Shown piece after piece: positions 1-11,523 of a DNA stretch of 64,000 nt (positions are counted from its first letter, which is position 1; every line of letters starts with the position of its first letter). Position numbers and translations under genes: made by a program. Source of the stretch: Mesostigma viride (taxonomy: Eukaryota; Streptophyta; Mesostigmatophyceae; Mesostigmatales; Mesostigmataceae); contig RPFO01000164.1 in assembly GCA_009746045.1 (NCBI GenBank), positions 4,004,765 through 4,068,764 on the forward strand. The letters are read 5' to 3'. A model generated the notes under the pieces. That model saw only the letters and a list, made by a program, of their open reading frames with translations. It had not been told where the DNA came from and searched no databases.

Positions 1-205
1 ATGGGGGCACACACCTGTTGGCGGTTGGGCACACCTCACCTCAGTTGGCTGGCCATGGCTACCGTTCCAGTCGCTCCATGGCCATTCCCAAGTATACACC
101 GTTCGCATTGGAAGTTTGTTATTATGGGTCAATTTTTGCCGTATTTGCATTACGAATAACCCTGGATTGTTTGTTGGGGAGCCAGTTAGAGTCCCGGGTT
201 TTTAT

Positions 206-826
206 TATTTAATTAAAACCTTTTGTTTGTTTGTTTGTCCTGCAGCCGTTCAAGGCACGTGGGTACTTATTTAATTAAATTTCTTTTGTTTGTTTGGTAG
301 ATATGGTACACGCCGTCCCCAACTGAACCCGGCCCGGCGGCCCCCCTTTCGGCGGCCACAGGCTATAGTCAGTGGAGGTCTCAGGTCAGTGATACCCTAT
401 TTAATTGCTCAAGGCCCATAAGTATCGCACATGAGTAGTACATCTTACATGTACATCTGTAGACACGCTCAGGCCTCAGCCTCTACTGAGTACCGACCGA
501 CGTGCCCTGCCGAGGCAGTAGAGCGTGGATTGCTGGATGCAAAAGCGGTTCACTTGGTTCGCGCCTCACCCCGCGCTCGGCCTGCGTCTCGCGGTTTTTT
601 TTCGATTTTCACGATATTTCATGTTCCCCGCCTGTCCAAGGTATTTTCGAAGGTTTTATGTACTTTATATTATATAATATAAAGTGTTTGTTTGTTTTCT
701 CACAGGGCGACGACCCCGTGCCCACATGAGTTAATTAATTAATTTTGTTTGTTTGTTTGTTGAGTCCAGTCCTCAGCCCCCGGAGTTAATTAATTAATTT
801 TCTTTTGTTTTTTTTATGGTTTTCAG
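206..826 (+). other. Cluster of T-rich intron-like units upstream of the FKBP gene
   Basis: At least four units run from a TTAATTAA-type stretch through TTTGTTTGTTTG to an AG. Two of them, 730-769 (40 nt) and 785-826 (42 nt), begin with the same GTTAATTAATTAATTTT and end CCAG or TCAG, so they satisfy the GT-AG rule. They are separated by a 15-nt GC-rich stretch (770-784). Joining 707-729, 770-784 and 827-845 gives an open frame with no stop. They could be very short introns in the missing 5' part of the FKBP gene, or just a simple-sequence family. No protein match supports the would-be exons. Confidence 0.3.
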
Positions 827-1279
827 CCAGAACATTTTCCAGAAGCTAATTATTTATTTAAAACTTCCAATGCGGACGGTGTACCATGATCCTTGCAGCA
901 GACCATGATCCTTGTTCAAGTATCAGGTGGGTCTCCTCAGGAGTGCGGGCCAGGGGAGTGCGTGCGGGGCTCACTTGCTCGGGGCAAGCTGCCCATTGAG
1001 GCGCATACACCGAGTGAGGCGCATACAGCGCTGCTCTGAATGACCACCAACAAGGATTAGTGCACAAGAAGGGTACTGGTCTGGACGCCATTCCTAGGTT
1101 TGTGGGTTTTGTTGCATGATTGCTTTCACCTTATCGCCCTGTGAGTGGACTTGTTGGGGTCTCAAATACACTTTCGGTGGCATTGCTAGCATGCCCATGA
1201 CATATCCAAGTGCCTGTCCCCGTGCTGGGTTGCCGTCCCCGCACCGCCCCATGCCTTCTGCTCCCCCCCTGTCCGCCAG

Positions 1280-4200
1280 GTCGTGATGAGCTATGTGGGC
1301 AAGCTGGCAAGCAACGGAAAGATCTTTGACCAGAACAAGAAGTTCCAATTCCGGCTGGGTGAGTCCCACAGATGACATTTTATTCTCAATGACTATCACA
1401 CGATTTGGCGATGAAGCGTGCGGAGCTGGCACCGTTGCTTGCTGGGGTTGTCAGCAGGACGCAGCGGAGACAGGTTTAACGGGTGTGGGAGTTGTGCCGC
1501 ATCGGGGGACTATGGATCCGTTGGTGGCCAACTTACAGGCACGTATACACCATTACAAAACACTTATTCTTCGGCTGCTTGCCCGTGTTTCCAAACACCC
1601 TTCTGTCCTTGCAGGCGTGGGCGAAGTCATCAAGGGGTGGGATCTGGGCATCGCTGGTACGTGGTGACATGATCTCTGATGGGGATATTTGATTATGATG
1701 TTTGATGAGGATGGGACGTCATGCGCTGCCTGGCTTGCTCCACATACGCTGAGAGGACATCAACAGGAGACAGTACCAACTCAGGCGAGAGCCACTTGCT
1801 GGTTTGATATGGACACATTGCCTCAGTTTGTTTGGATTTGTTCTGGCAGCCGCTCAGGATGGCTGCTGAATTGCTTCCCACATTGCATGTCCAGCGCCAG
1901 TTGCCTAGCTTATTAGGGTACATCCACAAGACGTCCGTAGGAGATCACTGAGACGACCAGCGTATATAGGGTTTTGTAAGTTGATGTTAAGGGGAGTACA
2001 AAGAGCAACCATACTTGCACCTGCGTTCTTCCAGTCTCACTCGGAGGCCTCTTTCTCGCTCTTCAACAGTATGGTTGAGACACCCATGTGTGTGTGCTCT
2101 GGCTACCGTTTGGGGGGGAGAAGGGGGGGGGACTTAATGTGTACGTTAAAATATTTGTTCCCATGAATGCGCCGCGTACGAAGCCATTAGTCTCGCGCCG
2201 TGACGGGTAAGCATAAGTCGGGGGTTTACCAGCATGGTCATGGTTAGGCAGCCTGCGTAAGCAGTGGACTGGACGGTTACAAGGATGAGTTATGCGCAGT
2301 TCTGTTATACTGTGAGATCCACGAACTGAATGGTTTGAAGAACCCACCTCCAAAACTTGAGCGGAGAGACGAACAGCGAATGATGAACCTATCAGTGGCT
2401 TGTTGCAGCATTGTGTTCTGTGAGCTTATCTTTGGGATCCTGGCATGCGTCCGTTTCCTCATCGGCCTACATCTGACGGAGTTCCCTGGGCAGAACCCCC
2501 GACGCAAGAATGCCGAAAACAATCGTCAAAAGCAAGTTAACTATGGGCGCTCTGACCCTATGTCTACTTTCTACCTTTTGTCATGGCCATGTGATGGTTG
2601 CAGGCATGCGCGTGGGTGAACGCCGGAAGCTAACAATCCCCCCTCAGCTTGGGTATGTGGGAAATGGGCTGCTGGTATGGTGCGATATTAAGGGGAGGGG
2701 GCATGCCTAAAGCGCACTTTTCTGGAAACCACACCTATGCATGTGGCAAAAATCCTTTGATGACTGGGGACCATAAATATGATTAAAAAAAAAGAAATTC
2801 CAACCAGTTTGGGGGGGTACTAGCCCCATTTACACACCGGTAACGCGCTAAAAACGGAAAAAGACGCTATTTTAGTCACATTCTCCCTAGGACAGTGGGC
2901 AAACACATTGGGACCAAACCACATATTTCCATTTAGTTCCCCCACTTTTTAGAAAGTCTGCCTATTTGGGACCAAGAAAGAAGCATGGATGCACAAGTTA
3001 TTAGTTTTCCCACAAAAAGGGTTCTTTTTTCACACACACACACACACCTTGCACACACACACACACACAAAAAAAAACATAAACACTTCCGAAAATGCCA
3101 TACCACATATTTTCAATTACTAAAGAGGGGGGGACATGCAGCACCAAAATTTGAGGTCATTCTGACAACCACAGCTCAAGTTATTGACGATCATAGGTTG
3201 TCACCAGTGACGAAGCTAAGGGAGGTTTTAGCTGGTATTTAACCACACTAACACCCCTTTATACATCTAAGCCACGTGAAAACTGGCCAAACCACGTACT
3301 ACCATTCTCTGCACTTATGGCACCTCCTATGTTCAAGGTTTGACGCCGTTCTGACAAGAACTGCCCAAGTTACAACCATTCCAAGACGGCCACCCATGTA
3401 GACGCTACAAGGAAATTTTAGTAACCATTTAGCCACACTAGCACCTCCTTCATCAAAGACATCTGCAAACTGACCAAAGCACACATAATTAACTCTTGCA
3501 CGCTGATGGCAACGCATGCTCAATGTGGGGGGTCATTGTGACAAGAACTGCTCAAGTTGATGGGTTTCCTATGTGACCACCTGACAAGGCGCTAAGGACC
3601 AGTCAGTAAGATAGTAAACACAAAGCCACTTCATATGCCATCCAACATGCACCAAAACGATGCTGAGTATGTTTACAAAGTGCAAAGGGGTGGCCACGCA
3701 CCTCATACGCCTTCACCGTCCCTGGAGCATGGCCAGCCTTGTAAATATGTGCATAGCCTTGACGATGGTAGCACTAACATGCCTAACCAGCATTTCCTAT
3801 GTTTCTCTGAGGTTAGGGTGTAAGGTTGATGGCAACCAAGCTAATCAACACAACAACACTCCTAAACTGCCCCACCCGGCATGGATGACATACTGGGACT
3901 ATGGAGGGCAAGGAACCAAGTAGGAACATGGTACATATAGCTTGCATGCAGTAGTGCATGTCAACCATGGTTGGCTCAGCACATTGTAGTCTTGTCACAT
4001 CATCATAACAAAGGAAAGCTCAAACAACCAATGGTTGCAGCTATAGGTGGCAGCTATCTACATGCAGTCACACAAATGCAATATCTCCAACATGATCGTC
4101 ACTATAACACTTCCATCCCTGCACGATAAAATGCAAAGAAACCATTGGCGGCCCTTCAGCGCATGAGCGCTGTGATGCCGCTGCGAAGGGAGGGTGCGTC

Positions 4201-5486
4201 ACTCTCACACAACAAGAAGCGTCCATACGCACAACAACCTTGCCAGAACACGTTTTATGAAATGTCTTAAACCTTCACGAGAAGCTATAGAATGCGACTG
4301 AAGCGGCCCTGACCACGACATCAACGAAAACAGTCTAAAGCTGCCAGGTATTCGACAACACAACGGCAAGCGACGGCGAGCTAGCTGGCGGAAGCTGCCC
4401 AAAAAGAACGCAAAGAACTTCGAACGATGAGCTTATAGAAGAATGCACTGATAGCAGATAACATTCGCGACAAATCTGTACCTTGCCCTCATAAATCCCT
4501 CGCCCAGGCGCGCAACAGAAGCTGTTCTTACATGGACAGGTCAGACACGCCCTGCGCAGGTCTGAACAATTACTTACCGATAATGGCGGAAAATGTGGCA
4601 AAAAGACCTGCTCGGTTTAGAATTCGATGCTACCGATATTAATGCCTGCTTCACGGTCAGAACAACCCCCAAAACCGCGATTTTACCGCTGCTATCACGA
4701 ATTCTATTTCATTCCGCGCGACCAAAAAAATGAAGATTTCCCCCCATGCCGATGGCATAAGAAAACAACAGCGATATTGTAAGCCACCTAATTTCCGCCA
4801 CATCCCAACATCAAAAACTCATCGTCTTTAAGATTCGAGTTAAAATTTTCATTTCGCTGGCCCTATTGTAATAGTTTCGCCAGAACGCAGTCGCCATGGC
4901 TACTTCTGCAAGGGGTGCGCGCACCGTGCACCCACTTTTCACGGTACGAGCGGTACCTTGGACAGTGCCGCGAATTTTTCGGCGCGAAATAATTCGCGCA
5001 TGTCCCGTCCCCTTAATGTGCCATCAATGTCTAGGCTGCAAGACGCAGTGCTGGAGGCCATGCAAAGCAGGCCTCAATGATGTGTCCATGTGTTGCGCAG
5101 CCATGCTTTTGCGCCTTAATGCGGGGGTTAGAAACTCGCTATCACAATTACTCATTATTGAAGCCATGCTTTACATTGTGTATGCAAAACCGAAAATCGT
5201 CAGCTAATGTCGGGGTTCTCACCATCCATATTTTGCTTGTCAAGTGAGCAGGGTGCGCTGCGGTTTGTTGCTAATCTTGGGAGCCAGAGTGCTGATGGAT
5301 TCAAAAATATCCCAAACCAGCTTTCTTGTGGCAGTCTTGCATGCAACTTATCGTGTGTGGCGGCGCCCGTTCTCTGCTCTTTCCCCCTGCTCTCGGTTGT
5401 GCAGCTATGGACAGGCTGGGAGCCCCCCTGTCATTCCAAGGAACGCTACCCTGGTCTTTGATGTGGAGTTGAAGGAAGTGAAATAG
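1280..5486 (+). CDS. FKBP-type peptidyl-prolyl cis-trans isomerase, C-terminal exons (5' exons not resolved)
   Basis: Four exons join in frame: 1280-1358, 1615-1656, 2604-2652 and 5405-5486 (stop TAG 5484-5486). All introns are GT-AG; the last is 2752 nt. The joined product is 83 residues and covers nearly a whole FKBP domain from VVMSYVGKL through GEVIKGWDLGIAG and LTIPPQLGYG to LVFDVEL. The residues that line the FK506/substrate pocket in FKBP12 are all recognisable: Tyr (SYVG), Phe-Asp (IFD), Phe (FRLG), Val-Ile and Trp (EVIKGW), Tyr (GYG) and Phe (VFDV). It is therefore probably an active isomerase. The spelling is closest to the plant nucleolar FKBP43/53 group, which has a long acidic N-terminus. 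Upstream exons must exist, because exon 1280 begins inside the domain after an AG acceptor, but I could not identify them. Intron 2653-5404 holds a CA microsatellite and no recognisable gene. Confidence 0.88.
3022..3069. repeat. (CA)n microsatellite in the last FKBP intron
   Basis: Two CA runs separated by CTTG, then a short A run. Simple repeat inside the 2.75-kb intron. Confidence 0.9.
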
Positions 5487-5754
5487 ATGTTTTAGCTCAC
5501 AGAATGCTGCCAGTCGCCTGCCGAGGAAAACGGCATGCCGAGTCTGCCGTATGAGCTAGGTCGTTTTTATAGGTAGATTGCTATTTATATAGGAAAGCAT
5601 ATTTGGAAAAGCTGACCTTGTATGCAAGATAATGATCCGCACTGTTTCTAAACTGCATATGTAACTGCAGAACCTCAAATACATGCATGCATGACTTTCA
5701 ATATTATACAGGTATTTCCTGTATAATACTACCTTGCCTTCGCTTCACGAGCCA

Positions 5755-7985
5755 TGAGCCACGAGCCACGAGGTAGCCATGGCTGACGGCGGAGCTCATA
5801 ACTTTCGTGAACGTTTGGGCACCAAATTCGGCGGTGAATATCACAATCGCTTCGTCTTTCTAAGACGCACACACTGATATAATTTTCTGAAGCTATTACG
5901 CATTATATGACGAACAAACGCTCCTCTATACGCAATGCAGCCTGGCGGCTGCGCTAGCCCTGAAAATACGTCTGCAGCTCCGGCTGCAGCTCCGCCCTCA
6001 GGCCCGGAAGGCAGCGGTGACACTAGTCGCGCACTGGTGGTTGCCCAGCCCCCCTCCGGGCTTGCATGCCTCGCCATCTGCATCGCCTGAGCCCATGCGC
6101 AGTCGCCCTGCCGAACCGCATTGGGACGAGATCGCCTTTGACATCAACGCACATGGGTACTGGAATCGCAGCCCAGGAGCCTTCATGGAAGACGTGTTAA
6201 TTTACGGCACCCACGCCTCGCTTATTGCCTAGCTGTGCTCGCACCTCATCTCCCACAACCGCGGCCGCTGGCCAAGTGGCCAGCCTGTCAACAGCGCCGA
6301 AGATCTCCCGAAAATTCTCCGCACGAATCGCCCCCGGCTCCAGCGCTTCACCCTCTGCTCCCTCCTCGGGCGCTCCGAAGCCGAGATCTGGGCTCCCCCA
6401 CCGTCGCGACCGACACCATCGTCCGCAACCTCCTTGAGGACGCTTGCAAGCTGCACGTGACCCCCCTAGCTGCAGATGTGGAGGCAATGGGCGGCACGCT
6501 GCCTGCTGAGCTCCCTCACCTTTCCGCACCACCGTCACCTCCACCTCCACGTACCCTCCTCGCCTCCACCTCCACTGCATGCCACCTCGACCTCCACCGC
6601 CGCCCTCAAAGCCCAGCTCCGCGACATCGACCAGCGCCTCAATTAGCTAGGATCCACCGCCATCGCCATCGAGTGCCTGCAAAACACCCGCAGGCATCAC
6701 CGCGGCCAGGCGGTGAAGGACATCAATTGCCGCCAAGCCAGCCCCCACTGGCCCAGGCGGCGACGCCGCTTCCACCCAGACCTGGGAGGACCTGCTCAAG
6801 CACCACACCACCTCCACCACCTTCACCATCGTGCATGGCACAGCTCAAGCAACAAGCCCTCTGTCGCCTACCGTGCAGAAGCCTCCCCCCTTGCCGGCCC
6901 CATGCGCGGTCTAAATGCATATCCACTGCAATAACCATGCGGGCAAAGACCAATTATAAATTCAGGGAACCAAATAACATGGCTCTATGCCTCCCTAGCA
7001 TAGTCAAACAAGGTCAGCCAAGCTCAGTAGGCCTCCCTTTTCAATACGGAAGAAGATGTGTGGGCTCTGCCCCATGGCAGCCACCCGTTGCAAGAGCAGT
7101 TCCTACCGACCTTTATGACATAACGCTTAACAAGGTTCCGCAAATCTAGCCAGCACTTTTTAACGTTAGATCAGGTGCTTGCCTGACACAAACCAAATCT
7201 CATGAACAAATCTTTCCAAGCACAAGCTAAACAGCTTGTAGATATTTTGCAACACTAAAAAGTGCTGCCGCCATCAAACATTAACCAGGCTAAATTGCCG
7301 GCCATCTCAGGCACCGCTGCTCAAAGCGTGCTGACCGTTCGCGACGTTTCACGTGTAGCCCTGGTCGTTCTCCACAAAGTCGGGTGCCCCTCGCTGTAGT
7401 CCTGGCAGAGCACGTGATCACTGGCCCGGCAGCCAGCCCAACATGCCCGGCCTGCCTTAGTGGCGCGCGCCAGCGCCTGGACTGCCCCGGTGACGACCGG
7501 TAGCCCAAATCCCCCCCTTAGCCCACTGCCGCACATGCGAACGCACTCGCACTTGACAAATTCAGAAGATCCGCCGACGATTCAGCGGACGCGTGATTCC
7601 GCGGCGCGGCGCCAAGACAAAGCGGTAAAGTAAACCGCAAAGGTTCCACGGACGTAAAAGTCACGTCACAATAGTTTACCCGCGCGTAAATAAGAACGTA
7701 ATGGACCGGCACGCGACACCTCGACCTCCGCGAGGAGGCCGGCCGCATGCACCCAGGGCAGCAACAATGTCATCGTCAAGCACTTCGACCAGCCGGCAGA
7801 TGAGACCTCGACGACTCTTCTCACGGCATTCAAGCGCGACATTCTTGCCCCCATGCAACTCGGCTGGTGAGCTGCGGATGTCGGCTGCATGCCCGCCTTC
7901 CCCGCGCGCGGGGTAAGGCTGGCCCGGCCCCCGTGCTCCTCACCTTTAAGTACATGGCGGATAAGCTGTCGTTCCTTATAATATA
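5755..7985 (+). pseudogene. Decayed non-LTR retrotransposon copy D (5' region plus ORF1 remnants)
   Basis: Begins with GAGCCACGAG monomers and the conserved 5' region GTAGCCATGGCTGACGGCGG, then CGCTTCGTCTTTCTAAGACG, shared with copies at 38668, 44985 (minus) and 55691. The ORF1 start ATG (5907) hits a stop after 16 codons. Further ORF1 pieces survive in other frames: SASPEP near 6080, HVTPLAADVEAMGG near 6458, and AQLKQQAL near 6840. The stretch 7730-7985 matches 39715-39960 of copy A and carries the ORF1 segment ending in the RRM-like part. The copy is interrupted at about 6860-7726. The 304-residue frame at 6235-7149 is a shadow of this debris, not a gene. Confidence 0.7.
6860..7726. mobile_element. 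Insertion of unknown type inside retrotransposon copy D
   Basis: Comparison with copy A shows that the ORF1 text breaks off after CAAGCCCTC (about 6859) and resumes at CTCGACCTCCGCGAGG (about 7727). The intervening 870 bp have no counterpart in copy A. I see no long inverted repeats or coding frame in it; boundaries are approximate and the class is unknown. Confidence 0.4.
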
Positions 7986-8387
7986 GAAAATCCGAACTAC
8001 TCGCTACTAGCGGCTATCCTCAGCAGGGGCAATACCCTCCACCTACGGACTTCCTCTCAGACAACTACGTACTCTCTAGTCGTCGATCATACTTGCGACG
8101 CCGTTGGACTGCCTTGCGTCCAGGAATAGTACGTTGTCTCACATGTATGACGTGTATTCTAGCTGCGCCGCTTAGGCATGCGTTCAAGTCGATAAATATG
8201 ATGCGGGAGCTGGATGCGAATGGCTAGGCATGTGAGCTAGTGTGCATGCACATGCAAGTTTGCCAATGCCGACAAGATCGGGTGCAGTGGCTACTACCTA
8301 CTATACACACATATGCATGTGCGGCTTACATTCACAGATATTTATTCACGCCTTTTCTCTCATACATGCAACAGTTTTCCTGCACGT

Positions 8388-8455
8388 GGCCAGCATTAAG
8401 TGAGACAAATATTTACCATTGTTTGTCTCAAACGTCAAGTGTCTGCTGGCCACAG
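8388..8455. repeat. Nested inverted repeat (hairpin)
   Basis: GTGGCCAGCA at the left end pairs with TGCTGGCCAC at the right end, and inside it TGAGACAAAT pairs loosely with TTTGTCTCA. It has the form of a small MITE or fold-back relic, with no further evidence. Confidence 0.45.
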
Positions 8456-8622
8456 ACACACCGACACACGCACACACGCGCACACACACACATGTACACA
8501 TGCACACAAGCCGGCACACGCCAGCCCGCCTGCCCGCCCGCCCGCCCGCCTGCCCACCCGCACACAAGCGAGGAAGCAAGCAAGCAAGCACACACAGAGA
8601 CATACACACACACACACACACA
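8456..8622. repeat. CA/CACG-rich, CCCG-rich and CA simple repeats
   Basis: Runs of CACACG, CCCGCCTG, AAGC and CA. A second CA tract lies at 8868-8919. The frames of 99-196 residues across this stretch are repeat translations. The gene-free interval 7986-9733 otherwise shows only a 50-bp dispersed repeat (8812-8865). Confidence 0.85.
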
Positions 8623-8811
8623 CCAGGACTGCTCACGTAGTACATCTAGCAGTGTCCAAAATTTTACTGGCGTGCCACTCTCTAGTGAAAAGTAATTTTT
8701 CGCAGTTGGGCTGTAGCTTGCGATGCCTTCAGATCAGGACCCATACAGCCGTGGAATCATGCCAGAGGTCCTACTTCGAATTCGTGTTGGAGCTTCTTGA
8801 ACTTTCACAAT

Positions 8812-8865
8812 TTGCGTTCCGGTGCTCGGCAGCATTTAGTTTACTATTTGTTGCTTGCAGCAACA
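8812..8865 (-). repeat. Short dispersed repeat, inverted copy at 12832-12880
   Basis: The reverse complement of this stretch (GCAAGCAACAAATAGTAAAC followed by a segment rich in GCTGCCGAGC) recurs on the + strand at 12832-12880 with a few mismatches. Identity of the family is unknown. Confidence 0.5.
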
Positions 8866-9733
8866 ACACACACACACGCACGCACGCACACACACACACA
8901 GACACACACACACACACAATCTTCCACTGTAGCAGCCACCAGGGCCCCCACACCCGTCATCATGTCCGAGCGTACAGTCGTCTTGGATAGTCCGGATGAC
9001 GCGGAGTTGCTATCGATCTGCAACTCCAGACCTGGGCGAGTGAGTCGCGCCACTTGGCTTCGCGGGTGAAGTATCCGCGTAGAAAAGTACATCATCGGGT
9101 ACTCCGTTGCATGCCTTCAGGGCATGTTCACACACTTACTTGGCCACCAGGGTGGCTCAAGTTGGGTGTAACAAGCAGCTACCGAAGATCACTATCGTGT
9201 CCTTTAAGTCCAGGACTGCATTGTTTAAGAGAGTGCCCGTTATATTTCAACAAAGCAAGCTGAACAGATAGCAAGGCAGGTCTCGAGGCCATGATAGATA
9301 AGAAGCAACATAGTTTGCACGATGGTCCAAAACAAAAATCCATTGAATAGCATATATAAATGCCACAAGCAGAAGCCTATGGGTGGATAGAGCGGCGAAA
9401 CGCCTGGCTTCCTGTGAACTTTCAGGAAATTTTCTGGTGCAGGGGCTATTTCCAGGACAGATGTCCCTTTGAACCCAGCAAATACTGGGGCCGCGCCTCT
9501 GTCTCGGTTACAACGGGCAATAACGAGGGACAATAATCCCCACAAGACACCCTTCCCCCAAGGTGAACAGGTCAGAACCGTCGAGCAATAAGGCGCTGCT
9601 CTTATCGGTTTTGGTGGCAACTGCCAGCTTGCCAAGCGAAGCCAGCAAGCATATCCACAGGCTCGCAATGCTGCGCCATCTCTCCACACAAACCACTGCA
9701 CGATTGGAAATAATTGAGCGCTGCCATCAAAAA

Positions 9734-10219
9734 CTACCTCCGTAGTCTAGCAGCCTCCGCGGAATTCGGCAGCAGGCCGGTAAGACGCCCGTACGACTTT
9801 TGATAAGCAAGCATGAAACCCGCGGTCAAGCCAATGACCCCCATAGTGTACATGGCTGGCATGCGGAGCGAGGCGCAGTTCCCTGTTACATAAAGGCGAC
9901 AAGGCAGACGCATTGCCATAAAAGCCAATAGAGGCAAACGGTTCGGCGCGTTTAGTAAAGAGCGTGGAGTGCCAACCAGACGCTGCCAGCTATAATGGCC
10001 CACCGACTTTCCCCCTAGAATCGCCAACGCCTAAGCAACACGACACTCGAGAAGATGCGCGTGCCACTCACCGGCAGAAACGTATCCAGCCGGAAGAGAG
10101 GCAGCGGTAATTCCGGCCATCCAGCTCAAGTCAGAAAAACTGAAATTGCTGACCGTCTTTGAAAAGCCAGGTTCCGGGTCAACTACTGGATACTGCGGCT
10201 CATCAAGCAGGACTCCCAT
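9734..10219 (-). CDS. Mitochondrial complex I 20.9 kDa-like subunit (plant/fungal accessory subunit)
   Basis: Two exons on the minus strand: 10219-10072 (148 nt) and 9882-9734 (149 nt, stop TAG), with a 189-nt GT-AG intron, give 98 residues. The N-terminal EPQYPVVDPEPGFSKTVSNF and the later MYTMGVIGLTAGFMLAYQKS, GRLTGLLPN match the pattern of the plant 20.9 kDa NADH dehydrogenase subunit (Arabidopsis At4g16450, Neurospora NUXM), which is about 106 residues. It has two hydrophobic segments, near residues 32-46 and 60-75, so it is likely an inner-membrane accessory subunit of respiratory complex I. ATG 10219 is the first in-frame start; no ATG precedes it closely. It is divergent from the ankyrin gene 770 bp away. 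A TTACA on the + strand near 9507 (TGTAA on the coding strand) may be the poly(A) signal. Confidence 0.9.
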
Positions 10220-10992
10220 CTGCTCGTTGCAATTGGTAATAGATTCAAGGGGTACTATAAAGCCGACGTTGCCTTTGCAAGGTCCTCTGCTCCCACTTAC
10301 AGAGGACGACCTTCACGGCTATGGCGGACCTGGACTTCGCTGTTGCAACTTGCATGCCGTATGAGACAATCATCGGGCGGTCACTGTACATATAGTCACT
10401 GCTCAGAAGACAATATACCTACACTGTCTGGGCGGTCACTGTACATGTAGTCACTGCTCACTGCTCAGAAGTCGTCAACACTGTACCTACATTCAGTAAT
10501 CAGTACCGCTGCCCCTCGTGGCCTCGTCAAGTGGACGCAGGTGACAGTAGTTAGTTCTTTAGTCGACAGTAAAGCCGATGCCATGGGAGTTGACCAAGCC
10601 ATCAAAGGCCAGTAGGCCAAACATGCCGGGCGGCGAGCATTCCTGTCAAGTGTAATGTGATGTGCTGTGTGAATATCATTACTTAGCCGCAATAATTCCC
10701 TAATTAGGGTGGAATCCTGTCTTTTTCTAGTAAATCTAGGGGCTGCACGTTGCCGCATGTCACGAGTCGCCTAGGAGAGTCCAAGGTCTAATTATTTTCC
10801 GCGACATACTGGGCGCAAATTTGCCTCAACCAACGCGTGAGGTCTGTCTGACATTTGCCAGAAAGGTAGCAATAGTTGGAACGTCATTCCTGGGTTCTTG
10901 GTTACCCAACGTGTTAGCCAAAGTGGCTAGCCTTCCAGTTACACGCATGCACCCAGAGTCATTTGCGGAGAGATACTAGCTAATTGCAAGTG
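10220..10992. promoter_or_regulatory. Divergent intergenic region between the complex I subunit and ankyrin genes
   Basis: The 773-bp gap between two start codons facing outward must hold both promoters. It contains a direct repeat of GGGCGGTCACTGTACAT followed by AGTCACTGCTCA, at about 10375 and 10431. I see no convincing TATA box or coding exon. Confidence 0.4.
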
Positions 10993-11523
10993 ATGGGAAT
11001 GCCAGTGGAACAGACTGGGTCAGTAGAGCTTTCGCAGGAATTACTTCTCGACGGCGCGCGCTACGGGGATTTAGAAGATGTTGAAATCGCCTTGTCCTCT
11101 TCGACGGCTTGCTCTATCGACGCCGTCGACGCTAGCGGAAGAACGGCGTTGCATATGGCTTGTGCCAATGGGCACGAAGAAATTGTGGAATTCCTCTTAT
11201 CTAAAGGAGCTCGGGTAGATGTTGCGAACCAGGACGGAAACACGCCGTTGCACTGGGCTGCGCTCAACGGCCATCTGAATGTGGTCAATCGGCTGCTGCA
11301 GGCAGGTGCCAGCCCCACCGCGCTGAACCGGGCTGAGAAAACTCCGATGGATGAGGCCATGAGTAGAGGGTTCGAGCCGGTCATGACGGCCATGAACACG
11401 TGGCTGATGTCCCACGATGCCGCCAGTTTGTCAACGGCGGAAGGGCCGTGGGAAGGAGAAGAGGGTGGGGATCAACCATCTACCTCGGAACAGGGAGAGG
11501 AGGAGATGGCAGAGCAGAGTTGA
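10993..11523 (+). CDS. Small ankyrin-repeat protein, Yar1-like
   Basis: Single exon, 176 residues from ATG 10993 to TGA; the upstream in-frame TTG at 10984 is not a plausible start. An N-terminal helix (LLLDGARYGDLEDVEIAL) is followed by ankyrin repeats: DASGRTALHMACANGHEEIV and DGNTPLHWAALNGHLNVVNR, then a capping RAEKTPMDEAMSRGF. The C-terminus is acidic (GEEGGDQ, GEEEMAEQ). Organisation and length match the Yar1 family, which in yeast is a chaperone of ribosomal protein Rps3 and has an acidic tail; plants have similar small ankyrin proteins. The Yar1 role is inferred from the architecture. It would act in the cytosol/nucleus by protein binding, not catalysis. Confidence 0.88.
   Translation: MGMPVEQTGSVELSQELLLDGARYGDLEDVEIALSSSTACSIDAVDASGRTALHMACANGHEEIVEFLLSKGARVDVANQDGNTPLHWAALNGHLNVVNRLLQAGASPTALNRAEKTPMDEAMSRGFEPVMTAMNTWLMSHDAASLSTAEGPWEGEEGGDQPSTSEQGEEEMAEQS

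Noticed and set aside
6235-7149. 304-residue proline-rich frame
   Set aside because: It overlays frame-shifted ORF1 remnants and runs into the foreign insertion; composition reflects GC-rich debris.
9240-9701. 153-residue minus-strand frame next to the complex I gene
   Set aside because: No recognisable motif, no splice-compatible link to the complex I exons, and it lies in the expected 3' region.
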